From: Candidatus Omnitrophota bacterium
GTDB lineage: Bacteria; Hinthialibacterota; Hinthialibacteria; Hinthialibacterales; Hinthialibacteraceae
Length of the DNA stretch: 64,000 nucleotides
Direction: 5' to 3'
Assembly (NCBI GenBank): GCA_013177805.1
Contig: JABLXU010000013.1
Coordinates: 90,081 to 154,080, forward strand
The notes beneath the pieces are model-generated. The model ran no database searches, was not told where the DNA came from, and was given only the letters and a program-made list of their open reading frames with translations. Position numbers and translations under genes: made by a program. Below, in pieces: positions 44,681 to 54,237 of the stretch; position 1 is the first letter of the stretch; every line of letters starts with the position of its first letter.

Positions 44681-45007
44681 ATGTCATACGTGCGTTTCTT
44701 CTACCTGGACACGGGAGAAAAAACCCGTGCTGATGTGAACTATGACTTCTCTCGGCCAGAACCATCACACGTGAGGACCCCCAAAACGGAGCGCTGGAAA
44801 CGGGAGGTACGCATGGAGGAGATGCGGACCCTCTTCGAGAAGCAGCCCCGTTTCTGGACATGTGGCAAGTTGGCCGTCCGCTACGGGGTGTCCCGCCAGC
44901 AGATCGCCCGGGACGTAGCGAAGCTGCGCCACCGCGGGATTGCCGTCCAATCGTCACAAAGAGGCTACTACCTCGATACGCCGGATGAAAATCCTATTCC
45001 CATTTGA
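44681..45007 (+). CDS. Small helix-turn-helix protein
   Basis: 108 residues. The N-terminal part is polar. Residues about 48-100 form a winged HTH of DeoR/HTH_11 type: RTLFEKQPRFWTCGKLAVRY, GVSRQQIARDVAKLRHRGI, then a wing VQSSQRGYYLDT. It likely binds DNA. The base composition has returned to GC-rich. It lies just right of the AT-rich island and could regulate it, perhaps through the palindrome at 40636 (inference). No effector domain is visible. It is convergent with the NapH-like gene. Confidence 0.7.
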   Translation: MSYVRFFYLDTGEKTRADVNYDFSRPEPSHVRTPKTERWKREVRMEEMRTLFEKQPRFWTCGKLAVRYGVSRQQIARDVAKLRHRGIAVQSSQRGYYLDTPDENPIPI

Positions 45008-45046
45008 AATAATTTTGATTCCCGAAAACCACTTGGTTCTTGACCT

Positions 45047-45775
45047 CTATCTTGCCCTGAAAGAAAACCGAATGGAATCCACCGGGCACATGTCCACGCA
45101 GGTTCCACACAGAATGCATTCCGGATCGTCCATTCTCCCCGAGCGGACCATGGTGGAAACTTCCAGACTCATGGGACAGTGGTCATCACAGACGCCACAC
45201 GCGGCGCAGCGGTCCGGTTGAGTCCGCAATCGAAGCGACGGCCAGAAGGCGCGTTCTTTGATTTTCGTTCCCATGATCATCAACGGCGCGATCCAGCAAA
45301 CGTAATGGCACGTGGCCCATTTTCCCCAAATGAATGCGGCGGGAACGATTAACACCAGCACGCCGAAGAACATAATCCCATTCCGGGTGGGAGAGGATTT
45401 ATCCATGGCAAAGAAAAAATCGAAATGGTGATATCCACCCGCCTGGATCACGGCGTAAAGAATCGCGAAAGACCAAATCCCCAAAACGATGTATTTCAGA
45501 CGATAGAATTTCCGGTTGGCGGCCTTCTTCTTGACGGCCAGGCAACAGAGTTCTTGGAGTCCCGCGCCAGGACATACCCATCCGCAAAACGCCCGGCCCA
45601 GAAACAGGGACGAGAGGAAAATCAACCCATAAACCACGAAACTCCCCTGAATCACTCCATGCGCGGCCCCATAAACAATCAACACGGGCGAAAGCAGCAG
45701 GTGGATGATCAGGAAATATTGGAACAGGAAAAAGGAGATCCCCAGTAGGGTTTTTCGAAGCCGCTGCCGCCGCAT
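45047..45775 (-). CDS. NapH/YccM-like membrane ferredoxin (two 4Fe-4S clusters)
   Basis: About 242 residues from ATG 45775 (GAGGGA upstream); a longer start at 45826 (MGEFMFPIKH) is possible. Four to five membrane helices include GRAFCGWVCPGAGLQELCCL, the FeS-coordinating CxxxCP-type motif of NapH/RdxA, and WATCHYVCWIAPLM. The C-terminal ferredoxin domain has CAACGVCDDHCP and CILCGTCVDMCP, two 4Fe-4S sites. It probably passes electrons between the quinol pool and a periplasmic or cytosolic partner. No partner redox enzyme is next to it. Confidence 0.88.
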   Translation of the reverse strand: MRRQRLRKTLLGISFFLFQYFLIIHLLLSPVLIVYGAAHGVIQGSFVVYGLIFLSSLFLGRAFCGWVCPGAGLQELCCLAVKKKAANRKFYRLKYIVLGIWSFAILYAVIQAGGYHHFDFFFAMDKSSPTRNGIMFFGVLVLIVPAAFIWGKWATCHYVCWIAPLMIMGTKIKERAFWPSLRLRTQPDRCAACGVCDDHCPMSLEVSTMVRSGRMDDPECILCGTCVDMCPVDSIRFSFRAR

Positions 45776-45963
45776 GGTGTTCGATCCCTCGCTTCGATGC
45801 TTGATCGGGAACATGAACTCGCCCATACATTATGGCAAATCCATCATGGCCATTTGTCCTGCCCATGGAAACCCTGCCCATGGGGAATTCACCCTTTAAA
45901 AGAAATCTCCCCCTCGTAGAATTTCTTTCGATTCATCTATTTTTATTTTCAGGAGGAGGAACC

Positions 45964-46827
45964 ATGATGAAACGGATCGCATGGATTTGGTTGATAGGAG
46001 CGGTTTTGCTGGCGGGAAACGCTGGGGCACAAGACCGGTCCAAGATCGTGGCGTACAAAACCACGCAGGCTCCGGTTCTTGATGGAATCATCAGCCCCGG
46101 GGAATGGGACGCGGCCGGCCCGCCGATCGTAGTCGAGATGGGATTGCCCGGCGTGCAGATGAACGATTACATCGCCGAGGATCCCTATGGCGGACCGGAA
46201 GACTTGAGTTTTCAATTCCGCGTGATGTGGATGCCGGATTGGATGGTGTATTTCCTGATCGAAGTACGGGATGACATTGCCATGGAGTCGGATCCGCGCA
46301 ATCTGTGGGAGCGGGACCAAGTCGAATTTTTCATGGACGGCAATGATCCCGAAGGCAGCAGCGACGCAGAATCGTTCCACTGGTGGGCCGGCCCAGAACC
46401 CTACGGCAAGTTCGGTGTCAGCCGGTACAACACCTTTGAGGGCAATCCGGCCCGGATGACCGATTCGGTAGACAACCTCATGTTCGACACGGAGTCGAAC
46501 TTCATCTGTTGCGCCTCGGCCGTGGGTGACACCGGGGTGAACGCCAATTATATCGTGGAATACGCCATCTCCCTGGAACCGATGTGGTTTTGGGGAACCA
46601 TCCTGGAAGACACGATTACCCCGGGAACAACCAAGGTAAAAACCACCATTCAATTGTCCGATGATGACAATTTCGATGACGGCGTGGAGGAACGCTCTTC
46701 GGACATGGTCTATTGGCGTCAGGACGCCCAAGGCAATCCGGGGACCTGGGACCAAAGCAGCCATTACGCGGACCTGATCTTTACCGACCAGCCGCCCACC
46801 TCCATTCGGAATTGGCCGGTGTATTGA
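45964..46827 (+). CDS. Secreted CBM9-like protein
   Basis: 287 residues from ATG 45964 (AGGAGGAGGA upstream). Signal peptide MKRIAWIWLIGAVLLAGNAG followed by AQD. A CBM9-like domain is seen in APVLDGIISPGEWDAAGPP, the typical LDGxxxxxEW start, then YFLIEVRDDIAMES and RDQVEFFMDGNDPEGS, VEYAISLEPMWFWG. It would bind sugar polymers or act as a substrate-binding module. It ends TSIRNWPVY, like the other D/N-W tails in the window. Divergent from the NapH-like gene and convergent with the GH172 gene. Confidence 0.85.
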   Translation: MMKRIAWIWLIGAVLLAGNAGAQDRSKIVAYKTTQAPVLDGIISPGEWDAAGPPIVVEMGLPGVQMNDYIAEDPYGGPEDLSFQFRVMWMPDWMVYFLIEVRDDIAMESDPRNLWERDQVEFFMDGNDPEGSSDAESFHWWAGPEPYGKFGVSRYNTFEGNPARMTDSVDNLMFDTESNFICCASAVGDTGVNANYIVEYAISLEPMWFWGTILEDTITPGTTKVKTTIQLSDDDNFDDGVEERSSDMVYWRQDAQGNPGTWDQSSHYADLIFTDQPPTSIRNWPVY

Positions 46828-46904
46828 GGCAAGCGGGGGATCGCCCAGACGGGTATTCATGACCTGATCAACCGCGCATCGTGGATCAATCGTGGATCAG
46901 GAGA

Positions 46905-48431
46905 TTATTGTTCCCTCCATTCTATGATCGAAATCACCGCGTTGGATTCATCCCGCAGGTTCTTCACCCGAAGGGTCAAAATCCCATCCTGAGTCTCATT
47001 GGATGAAACAACCGCTTCAAGCCATTTCCCTTCCTGAAACGAATCCAGAACCCCCAATGAAGTCTTTCCTGCCCAAATCTCCTGTTTGCGTCCGCCCTGG
47101 AAGAAATCCGCGTCCACGGCATACACCCGCAGACGGCCCGCGGCTCCTTTCGGCACGGTGAGATCAATCACCAATTCCGTATTATCGGCGCGGCAGTGGT
47201 ACACTGGCGGGGTGAATCCATCCCAGGCGTAACCTTGTTTTACCGTGGCGTCAAACCCGGATTCCTGATAGATCACCTCTTTTCCGGGACGCCCGCACAG
47301 CATGTAGAGTTTCACCCCCCGGCTTTGCAGCTCCTCCGGGGAAGGCAATTTCTCCTCGCCCGGCCACAGCGGATTCTCCGGCGCCGGTTGGCGTTCCCCT
47401 GCTGAGAGCATAGGGGGAAATGGCGCGTGGGGTTCTTTTTGATACCAATACACCGTACTCGATAGTTGCAACTCGTTTCCCGGTTTGGAATATTCCGCGC
47501 GGAACATCGGATGTTCGTGGTCGCCGAATCCCACCATGACCTTCAGCGAGTGGGCAAACGAAATGGCATCCGGAGAAAAAAAGCGGTACATCATCGCGCC
47601 TTTCAGGAAGGGATAATATCCGGTATAGGGGAATTGACTTTCCGAAGGCGGAAAACCCCAACTGAATCCAAACGCGTCCTCGATGCCCTGCAATTCCACC
47701 GCGGGGATTTCTTCGCCATCGATATAAAACTTCGCGTTTTCGTCCACAGGATATCCCGTCCGGCCCGGACGCCGCACCGTGACATTCCACCCCACGAACT
47801 TCCCCGGCCCCGAAGCTTCCAACGCCAGGTAATCCCGCTTTCCCAGCAACAGACCCTCCTGGCGCCACAAGGCGTGAAAGTAACCGGTATCCTCCGGGAT
47901 CGCCGGGTCTGTGCGGATCATCACATAACTGTAACACGGCATACTTTTCCACAAGGCCTCGCCCGGCTCCATCGGCCCATCGTACTCCAATTCAATCCGC
48001 GCCGATTTCCGGAAGGGCATGGGAAAATAGGCGTTGAATCCCCGCCGCTTGTTGACGAAGGCCGTGTTGACCTCCTCGCGCGTCCCTGCTGGATCACAAA
48101 AGAAATCCACCAAGGGGCAATCGACGCTGGGGGTCTCCTCGCCATCCCAATACATCCGGATCAGGACGTCCCGGTTCAGTTTCAACGCTTCGGGCATGGC
48201 AAAATGGATCATCGTGATCACTCCAGGCCCCTCCGCTTCCGCCACCACGACCTGCCTGGAATTATGGAACCGGGCGGTGAGCGGATTCTCGATCCACAAG
48301 GCGTTTTGCGCGTAGGTCCGGCCGGGGATCAAGCGGGCAAGATCGAGCAGATCCCCCGCGCCTGCTGCCATGGAACTCATGAACATCGTTCCCAGCACCA
48401 TCATGGAGAAGGAAATGATTTTCTGGATCAT
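46905..48431 (-). CDS. Secreted DUF2961 protein (glycoside hydrolase family 172)
   Basis: 508 residues with signal peptide (ISFSMMVLGTMFMSSMAAGA). DUF2961/GH172 order: NALWIENPLTARFHNSRQVV, GPGVITMIHFAMPE, VLIRMYWDGEETPSVDCPLV, DFFCDPAG, RRGFNAYFPMPFRKSARIEL, KFYIDGEEIPAVELQGIEDA and FGFSWGFPPSESQFPYTGYY, GDHEHPMFRAEYSKPG. GIED-containing motifs hold the acid residues in characterised members (difructose dianhydride and arabinofuranoside enzymes). Substrate here unknown. Co-located with a CBM9-like gene; divergent from gyrA across a 388-base gap. Confidence 0.9.
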   Translation of the reverse strand: MIQKIISFSMMVLGTMFMSSMAAGAGDLLDLARLIPGRTYAQNALWIENPLTARFHNSRQVVVAEAEGPGVITMIHFAMPEALKLNRDVLIRMYWDGEETPSVDCPLVDFFCDPAGTREEVNTAFVNKRRGFNAYFPMPFRKSARIELEYDGPMEPGEALWKSMPCYSYVMIRTDPAIPEDTGYFHALWRQEGLLLGKRDYLALEASGPGKFVGWNVTVRRPGRTGYPVDENAKFYIDGEEIPAVELQGIEDAFGFSWGFPPSESQFPYTGYYPFLKGAMMYRFFSPDAISFAHSLKVMVGFGDHEHPMFRAEYSKPGNELQLSSTVYWYQKEPHAPFPPMLSAGERQPAPENPLWPGEEKLPSPEELQSRGVKLYMLCGRPGKEVIYQESGFDATVKQGYAWDGFTPPVYHCRADNTELVIDLTVPKGAAGRLRVYAVDADFFQGGRKQEIWAGKTSLGVLDSFQEGKWLEAVVSSNETQDGILTLRVKNLRDESNAVISIIEWREQ

Positions 48432-48584
48432 GATGAAATCCTTTTGGGGGTAGGATGAATCATGCGTTTATCTTCCCGGATTCAGAAAATGAAATATAGG
48501 ATCATCCGGGATTTGTTTTTGAGTTGATTCCGTGCGGCTGGGAGGTCATTCTCAAGCCTGGGACTATTGAATCCCGCCGGGTTA

Positions 48585-48614
48585 GAAATTAAAATATGTA
48601 GATTCTTTAATTTC
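48585..48614. promoter_or_regulatory. Inverted repeat in the gap between GH172 and gyrA
   Basis: GAAATTAAA (48585-48593) and TTTAATTTC (48606-48614) form a 9-bp perfect inverted repeat around 12 bases. The gap 48432-48819 carries no other gene; it should hold promoters for both divergent genes. Confidence 0.4.
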
Positions 48615-48819
48615 ATGCGCCGCACGCGTTCCGGGACACGAGACGCATGAGTGAGACGAGGACGGCCGGCGCCGGGTTGAGGTTCCCCAAAATTGTAAAT
48701 CATCCTTTACAAGCCGGCGGCCCCCAGCGGCACACAATCAAGATTACCATGCCCTTCCATCCTAACGGCGGGAAGGCCTGGAACCTTCATCCCGCAATTC
48801 AATCGTGGAGCAATCCTAC

Positions 48820-51375
48820 ATGTACAGCCAAAACGAGCGAATCAAACCGATCAACATCGAAGACGAGATGAAGACCTCGTACATCAGTTACGCGATGTCG
48901 GTCATCATCCAGCGCGCGTTGCCGGACGTGCGGGATGGATTGAAACCCGTGCACCGGCGGGTGATCTACGCCATGCGGGAATTGGGGCTGACGCACCGGT
49001 CGGCTTATAAAAAATCGGCCCGGATCGTGGGGGAAACGATGGGCAAGTACCATCCCCACGGGGATTCGGCCATCTATGACACCCTGGTGCGGATGGCGCA
49101 GGATTTCACCTACCGTTACCCCCTGGTGGACGGGCAGGGAAACTTTGGATCGGTGGATGGAGATAACGCGGCGGCCATGCGCTACACGGAAGCGCGTTTG
49201 TCGGCCATCGCGGAAACGCTGCTGACGGACATTGAGAAGAACACGGTCGATTTCGTCCCCAATTTCGACGGCCAATTGGACGAGCCGGCGGTGCTCCCTT
49301 CGGAGATACCCAATCTGTTGATTAATGGTTCGTCGGGCATCGCGGTGGGCATGGCCACCAATATCCCGCCGCACAACCTGTCGGAGGTGGTGGACGCCAC
49401 GGTGGCCATGATCGACGATCCCGAAATCGACACGGGCGGCTTGATGAAATACATCAAAGGGCCGGATTTCCCGACCGGCGGCTACATCTGCGGGCGGGAG
49501 GGGATCGCGGAAGCCTACTCGACAGGGCGGGGCCGGGTGATCATGCGGGCAGTGACCCAGAAGGAACAACTGTCGCAAGGAAAAGAGGCGATCGTGGTCA
49601 CCGAGTTGCCCTACATGATCAACAAGGCCAAACTGGTGGAAGACATCGCCACCCTCGTGCGCACGAAGAAGATCGAGGGCATCGCCGACCTGCGGGACGA
49701 GTCGGACCGGGAAGGCATGCGCATCGTCATCGAACTCAAGCGGGGCGAAAACGCGGAAGTGGTGATGAACCAGCTGTTCAAGCACACCCGCATGCAGGCC
49801 ACGTTCGGGATCATCCTCCTGGCTCTGGTCGATAACCGGCCCCAGTACCTGACCCTGCGGGAGATGGTATCGCATTTCATCGATCACCGGCGCGAAGTGA
49901 TCATCCGCCGGACGCAATACGATTTGGAAAAGGCCGAAGCGCGGCTGCACATCGTCGAGGGGCTGCGCATCGCGGTGGACAACATCGACGAAGTCGTCAG
50001 CTTGATCCGGAAATCCCGGGACCGCGAAGAGGCCATGAACGGCCTGATGCAGCGGTTCGAACTAAGCGAGATCCAGGCCAAGGCGATCCTCGAAATGCAA
50101 CTCGCGCGTCTGATCGCTTTGGAACGGGAAAAATTGGAAGACGAGTATAACCAGCTGATCAAAGACATCGAGTATTACCATAAGGTCTTGAGTACACCCG
50201 CGTTGGTCATGTCCATCATGAAAAACGAGCTCGTGGAGATCAAGAAGCGCTTCGGTGACGACCGGCGCACGCGGATCATCAGCGCCGCGTCCGATTTTGA
50301 GGTGGAAGACCTGATCGCGGAAGAAAACATGGTGGTTACCATCTCCCACTCGGGGTATATCAAGCGCATCGGCACTTCCACCTACCGCCGCCAGTTGCGC
50401 GGCGGGCGGGGCACCATAGCCATGAACACGAAAGAAGAGGATTTCGTGGAATACCTCTTCATCGCCTCGACGCATCACTACATCCTTTTCTTTACCAACC
50501 TGGGCCGGGTGCACAGGCTCAAGGTGTACGAACTGCCCCAGGGCGGGCGGCAGTCCAAGGGAAAAGCCATCGTCAATCTCTTGCAGTTGGAGAAGAACGA
50601 GATGGTCACGGCCATGGTGCCCGTAGCGGAATTCATCGACAACCGCTACCTGATGATGGCCACCCGCCTGGGCGTGGTCAAGAAAACCGAACTGAACGCC
50701 TTTTCCAATCCCCGCCGGGGCGGGATCAATGCCATTACCCTGGATGAAGGAGACCAGCTGTTGAGCGTCTGGCTTACCAGCGGAGACGATGATGTGGTCC
50801 TGGCCAGCCGCAACGGGATGGCGATCCGCTTTTCCGAAAAAGATGTCCGGCCCATGGGACGCACCGCGCGGGGAGTCATCGGCATCCGCTTGGATCCAGG
50901 CGACGAAGTCGTTGGGATGGTGGCGGGCCACCCGGACGCGTACCTGCTGACCGTGACAGAAAAAGGCTATGGAAAACGGACGAAGGGCGAGCTGTACCGG
51001 AAGATCCGCCGGGGAGGCAAAGGTGTCATCGACATCCAGACTTCGGAACGAAACGGCAAAGTAGTGGGGATTTTGGCATGCTATGACGATGACGAGTTCA
51101 TGATCGTCACCAAACGCGGTGTGGCCATCCGGATGAGTGTGAGCAACATCCGCGCGATTTCCCGGAACACACAGGGAGTGCGGCTGATCAAACTGGAAGA
51201 AGGGGATGAAGTGGCGGCCATCGGCAAGCTCCCGGAAGCCAAGGAAGAAAAGAAAATGGGCAACAACCACGACGTCTCGGCCGAAATGTTCGAAACTGAA
51301 GACCATTTAATGGAAATCGGCGCGGAAGAAGAAGTAGAAATCGGCGCGGAAGAAAATGAAGATACCCATCAATAA
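48820..51375 (+). CDS. gyrA: DNA gyrase subunit A
   Basis: 851 residues from ATG 48820 (GGAG upstream); a GTG at 48805 is also in frame. Order: [24 protein letters not shown] segment [20 protein letters not shown] with wild-type Ser and Asp, catalytic Tyr in [13 protein letters not shown], coiled-coil gate and then the C-terminal beta-pinwheel. GyrA-box-like QLRGGRG near residue 525 identifies GyrA rather than ParC. The tail is acidic and carries a repeated EIGAEE unit (51313-51354). It introduces negative supercoils with GyrB, which is not in the window. Confidence 0.96.
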   Translation: MYSQNERIKPINIEDEMKTSYISYAMSVIIQRALPDVRDGLKPVHRRVIYAMRELGLTHRSAYKKSARIVGETMGKYHPHGDSAIYDTLVRMAQDFTYRYPLVDGQGNFGSVDGDNAAAMRYTEARLSAIAETLLTDIEKNTVDFVPNFDGQLDEPAVLPSEIPNLLINGSSGIAVGMATNIPPHNLSEVVDATVAMIDDPEIDTGGLMKYIKGPDFPTGGYICGREGIAEAYSTGRGRVIMRAVTQKEQLSQGKEAIVVTELPYMINKAKLVEDIATLVRTKKIEGIADLRDESDREGMRIVIELKRGENAEVVMNQLFKHTRMQATFGIILLALVDNRPQYLTLREMVSHFIDHRREVIIRRTQYDLEKAEARLHIVEGLRIAVDNIDEVVSLIRKSRDREEAMNGLMQRFELSEIQAKAILEMQLARLIALEREKLEDEYNQLIKDIEYYHKVLSTPALVMSIMKNELVEIKKRFGDDRRTRIISAASDFEVEDLIAEENMVVTISHSGYIKRIGTSTYRRQLRGGRGTIAMNTKEEDFVEYLFIASTHHYILFFTNLGRVHRLKVYELPQGGRQSKGKAIVNLLQLEKNEMVTAMVPVAEFIDNRYLMMATRLGVVKKTELNAFSNPRRGGINAITLDEGDQLLSVWLTSGDDDVVLASRNGMAIRFSEKDVRPMGRTARGVIGIRLDPGDEVVGMVAGHPDAYLLTVTEKGYGKRTKGELYRKIRRGGKGVIDIQTSERNGKVVGILACYDDDEFMIVTKRGVAIRMSVSNIRAISRNTQGVRLIKLEEGDEVAAIGKLPEAKEEKKMGNNHDVSAEMFETEDHLMEIGAEEEVEIGAEENEDTHQ

Positions 51376-51541
51376 AGGAGTTTTCCTTGCCGATATTGAT
51401 GGTTGTATAAAACAGGTTGGCTTATCAGCGGTTAATGAACACGATTTCAGGCCGCTTAGGAAGTATTTTCCTGATGAATGCGGGAAAAGGAGAAAAAAGC
51501 GGACATCCCGAAAATCCAAAAAAATCGCCCAATCATTCTAA
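51356..51541 (+). CDS. Doubtful small ORF overlapping the gyrA end
   Basis: 61 codons, basic C-terminus ([16 protein letters not shown]), overlapping gyrA by 20 bases. No strong family feature. It may be spurious; listed because it has a plausible purine-rich site upstream and lies in an otherwise empty 261-base gap. Confidence 0.2.
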   Translation: MKIPINKGVFLADIDGCIKQVGLSAVNEHDFRPLRKYFPDECGKRRKKRTSRKSKKIAQSF

Positions 51542-51558
51542 CACTTTGGGATTCAATG

Positions 51559-51567
51559 TGTTATACT
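51559..51567 (+). promoter_or_regulatory. Extended -10 promoter candidate
   Basis: TGTTATACT (TGn-TATACT) at 51559-51567, 70 bases before the start of the small membrane protein at 51637. No clear -35. Confidence 0.4.
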
Positions 51568-51636
51568 GAAATCAGCAATATGGCATTGCTCTTGCTGCTA
51601 GAGGAACATGGATGTTGAAAAGCAAGGAGCGGAGCG

Positions 51637-51951
51637 ATGCTGGAAAATTGGTTTCTGGAATACCCCATAACACCAGAAATCAAAGGGCTGATTTGCGCGG
51701 CATTGGCGGTTTGCCTCTTTGTGGTTCATATCTGGAATCCAAAGAGAAAACGCCGGCAGCGGGAATTCGTTCGACACCGGTTACTGGAATACCTGGATAT
51801 CGATCCCGGCGAATATGGCCGGGAGAAGGAGAAATTGATGATTCCCGATATCCAACCACCGCGGCCCATTCCCAATCCTACGCTGGAACGGTTGGATGAT
51901 TATGTAAAAATTCTGAAAGAACAAACCATTCAAAACCAAAAAGAGTTCTAA
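51637..51951 (+). CDS. Small single-span membrane protein
   Basis: 104 residues; AAGGAG nine bases before the ATG. A membrane helix (LICAALAVCLFVVHIW) at residues about 17-33 is followed by a very basic stretch (NPKRKRRQREFVRHR), so the C-terminal part faces the cytosol by the positive-inside rule, with a helical end (LERLDDYVKILKEQTIQNQK). No family recognised. It lies between gyrA and the candidate RNA. Confidence 0.75.
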   Translation: MLENWFLEYPITPEIKGLICAALAVCLFVVHIWNPKRKRRQREFVRHRLLEYLDIDPGEYGREKEKLMIPDIQPPRPIPNPTLERLDDYVKILKEQTIQNQKEF

Positions 51952-51986
51952 TTCATTAAGCCGATTCTCAAAAAAAAGGGTATACT

Positions 51987-52164
51987 AGAGCATCGGGTAA
52001 ACGCGAAATCGAACGATTGGAGATATATAGAGAGTCCACACGATGTGTGAGGAGGCAGAGGATAGCCATTCCTCAAGGTACCTCCGAACTCCTCCCTCAT
52101 CGCCCTCAACCCTGGGGGCCTTGTGCCCCGTTGGCGCCAGATGATCTCTGGCGCATTTTTTTTG
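51987..52164 (+). ncRNA. Candidate structured non-coding RNA with rho-independent terminator
   Basis: A -10-like TATACT (51981-51986) precedes about 170 bases that fold readily: GATGTGTGAGGAG pairs with CTCCTCCCTCATC (11 of 13), with an internal GAGGA/TCCTC hairpin; GGGGC-CTTGT-GCCCC follows; and the 3' end is the terminator GCGCCAGA-TGATC-TCTGGCGC with a T8 tract. No reading frame of note covers it. The overall form (long hairpin and terminator) recalls 6S-type RNAs, but no signature allows naming it. The -35 is weak. It could also be an attenuated leader without a gene. Confidence 0.5.
52134..52164 (+). terminator. Strong rho-independent terminator
   Basis: GCGCCAGA (52134-52141), loop TGATC, TCTGGCGC (52147-52154), then ATTTTTTTTG. 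Perfect 8-bp stem and T8 tract. Confidence 0.92.
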
Positions 52165-52478
52165 TTGTGGGAGTGGAATCCTAATAGAAATGGAATCCCG
52201 TTGTTGAATCCACCCCACCGGCTGATGCTCAAGGAGAAATACAGAAAGGCAAAGAGTTCCATTTGGAGTCTTCTTGCAGTCCCCCCCGGGGAGAACCAAT
52301 TGTTTCATGAATCACCTTGCAGGTTGGTGAACAAAGGGGGAAAACATTCTCATAGGGAATGAACCTCTTGGAGAAGAGTATAAATTCCTGAAAAAAACCT
52401 TGGGAATTATTTCTCCGAAGGCAGAACTTTCTGTGTGCTTGTTTCGTGGCATGAATATGGTTGGAAACGCTACACGAT

Positions 52479-52513
52479 TTTCTCTCCCTCAGGGGGAGGG
52501 GTCAGGTGAGAGG
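52479..52513. repeat. Interspersed palindromic repeat, copy E (degenerate)
   Basis: TTTCTCTCCCTCAGGGGGAG followed by GGGTCAGGTGAGAGG. Same family as copies A-D. The rest of 52165-52601 shows no gene. Confidence 0.5.
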
Positions 52514-52601
52514 TACCCAGAAAGCGCAATAGGCACCGTTCACGACTACTGGGTAAATAGCCGCAATTAGTATATATTTTCAATGGAATCGATTTGACGG
52601 A

Positions 52602-53186
52602 TTACTGATCGCTCTGGGTACCCGGAGTGAAGCGGTAAATATCGCCATTGGAAACGAGTCCGTTGGTGACACTATAGGGCAAAATCCCTTCCGCCTGAGT
52701 CGCAATGTCCTCATGACGGTCCGGTCCGGAAGAAAGCACCAACATCACACTGCCTGACCGTACCGCGTTGCATACACCCGGGCAACCCCAGGTCCAGCCT
52801 GCCTTGACCACTTCCTTCACATTCCACGCGGGGTAGTAATAGGCGTGATTATGCTGGGGTTGATCCCCCACCCGCTCGTTGAGGAAATTATCCAGAGGAA
52901 TCGAGGACATATAAGCGATTGGGGTGGTTAGGCAACGGTAAATGGAATCAGATCCCCACGCCGTGCCGCCGAAAAACGGATAGCCGTTGTTATCCAGGTT
53001 GTATAGATCAAAGGCCATGCAAATGCTGCGGATATCCGAATAGGTTCTTGCCACCTTGGCTTTGATTTGCGCGTTCAAAAAATTGGGGACCGCGATCGCC
53101 GCCAGGATACCGATGATCGCCACGACAATTAGGAGTTCGATTAATGTAAACCCGGGAGTACGTGGACGGGGTGTGTATTTTATCAT
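52602..53186 (-). CDS. Type II secretion-like pseudopilin
   Basis: 194 residues. Leader MIKYTPRPRTPG, then FTLIELLIVVAIIGILAAIA, PNFLNAQIKAK. Globular part has YRCLTTPIAYMSSIPLDNF and the tail YSVTNGLVSNGDIYRFTPG, both shared with the pseudopilins at 1652 and 53342. A loop with WGCPGVCNA could be disulphide-linked. It lies 155 bases downstream of another pseudopilin on the same strand. Prepilin peptidase and T2SS components are not in the window. Confidence 0.92.
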   Translation of the reverse strand: MIKYTPRPRTPGFTLIELLIVVAIIGILAAIAVPNFLNAQIKAKVARTYSDIRSICMAFDLYNLDNNGYPFFGGTAWGSDSIYRCLTTPIAYMSSIPLDNFLNERVGDQPQHNHAYYYPAWNVKEVVKAGWTWGCPGVCNAVRSGSVMLVLSSGPDRHEDIATQAEGILPYSVTNGLVSNGDIYRFTPGTQSDQ

Positions 53187-53341
53187 AGATAAGAAGGCTC
53201 CTTTTCCTCAAATCAGACCCCTGATTCAAGAGTTTAAAAAAATTCCAGTCTCTAGAGAATGATATCTTATACCCCCCTGCAACGCCAACCCGCTGATCCC
53301 GGTTCTCCTGAAGAATTTGCCTAATCCGGTATTCGGCCTTG

Positions 53342-53929
53342 TCAATCGCCGGCGCTGGTCCGCAACGACGGACCGACGCGGATGATGTCCCCCCGGCTGA
53401 TTAATCCGTTGGTTACATGATAGCGGTCGTCTCCGAATCCGGCCTGCCACTCACCGTCCGGCCCGATTGAGTAAAACATGTAATAGGCCCGGCCGGTGAA
53501 GGTCCCGTAAGGGAACGGGGCATTGGAGCCGAAATAGACATAGCATTCGATCCAATCGGTTTTGGGATTATCGAGGGGGATGAACGGATCCTTGGGGATT
53601 TGTGAGACATACGCCACCGGCGTGGTCAACACGCCGATGCCGGTAATAGTCTGCTGGATCCCGTTAAATTCAATCGTCCTCGCCGCCGGCCGGATCACGC
53701 CGGAACCGTTGTCCACTGGATAGGCGTTGGCGTCCAGGTGATAAGCCGTGAGCGCGTCCTCCAGCATGCGGTGTTCCGCGTACACGCGCGACAGCATGGC
53801 CCGCAGCCGGGCGTTGATGAAGTTAGGAACGGCAATGGCGGCCAGGATGCCGATGATCGCTACTACAATCAACAATTCAATCAACGTGAAGCCGGATTTC
53901 TCCCGGAGGAGGCGGTATGAAAAGTCCAT
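53342..53929 (-). CDS. Type II secretion-like pseudopilin
   Basis: 195 residues. Leader MDFSYRLLREKSG, then FTLIELLIVVAIIGILAAIA, PNFINARLRAM. LTTPVAYVSQIPKDPF and tail YHVTNGLISRGDIIRVGPSL match the other pseudopilins. No strong ribosome site is visible before the ATG at 53929. It is upstream of the pseudopilin at 52602 and may be co-transcribed; divergent from nuoE. Confidence 0.92.
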   Translation of the reverse strand: MDFSYRLLREKSGFTLIELLIVVAIIGILAAIAVPNFINARLRAMLSRVYAEHRMLEDALTAYHLDANAYPVDNGSGVIRPAARTIEFNGIQQTITGIGVLTTPVAYVSQIPKDPFIPLDNPKTDWIECYVYFGSNAPFPYGTFTGRAYYMFYSIGPDGEWQAGFGDDRYHVTNGLISRGDIIRVGPSLRTSAGD

Positions 53930-54191
53930 GAGGTTCTGTTTTATTCTTCGGATCCTCCCGGCAAGCAGGATTCCGCCCGGAAGCGCACGGATTCTTTTAT
54001 TTCGGTACTACAAGCCAGGATATCCCCGTTCAGCTACTGGCACAATGTCAGCCCATGCTGGCAGTCCGATTCCGTCTTTTTCCGTTCCCCCAAATTCCCT
54101 ACCAGCGCATGCGTGAATTGGATGTTATACGGCAATTACAAATTTTTAATTTCATTTTCAACCAGGGCTTCACTTTAAGAGTGACCGGTGT

Positions 54192-54223
54192 CCGGTAGAA
54201 TGATGAAAAACATCATGTACCGG
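54192..54223 (+). promoter_or_regulatory. Leader hairpin before nuoE
   Basis: CCGGTA (54192-54197) and ATGATG (54200-54205) pair with CATCAT (54211-54216) and TACCGG (54218-54223), giving 12 pairs around loop AAAAA. The upstream ACCGGT (54183-54188) can pair alternatively with either arm. It sits 14 bases before the nuoE start, close to its ribosome site. The 308-base gap 53930-54237 has no gene. Confidence 0.5.
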
Positions 54224-54237
54224 TTAGGATTGAAATA

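Noticed and set aside
46878..46899. Direct repeat ATCGTGGATCA x2
   Set aside because: Only two short copies between convergent genes; too little for a functional call.
48799..49950. Minus-strand open frame of 383 codons
   Set aside because: Antisense of gyrA, His/Arg-rich and without homology features.
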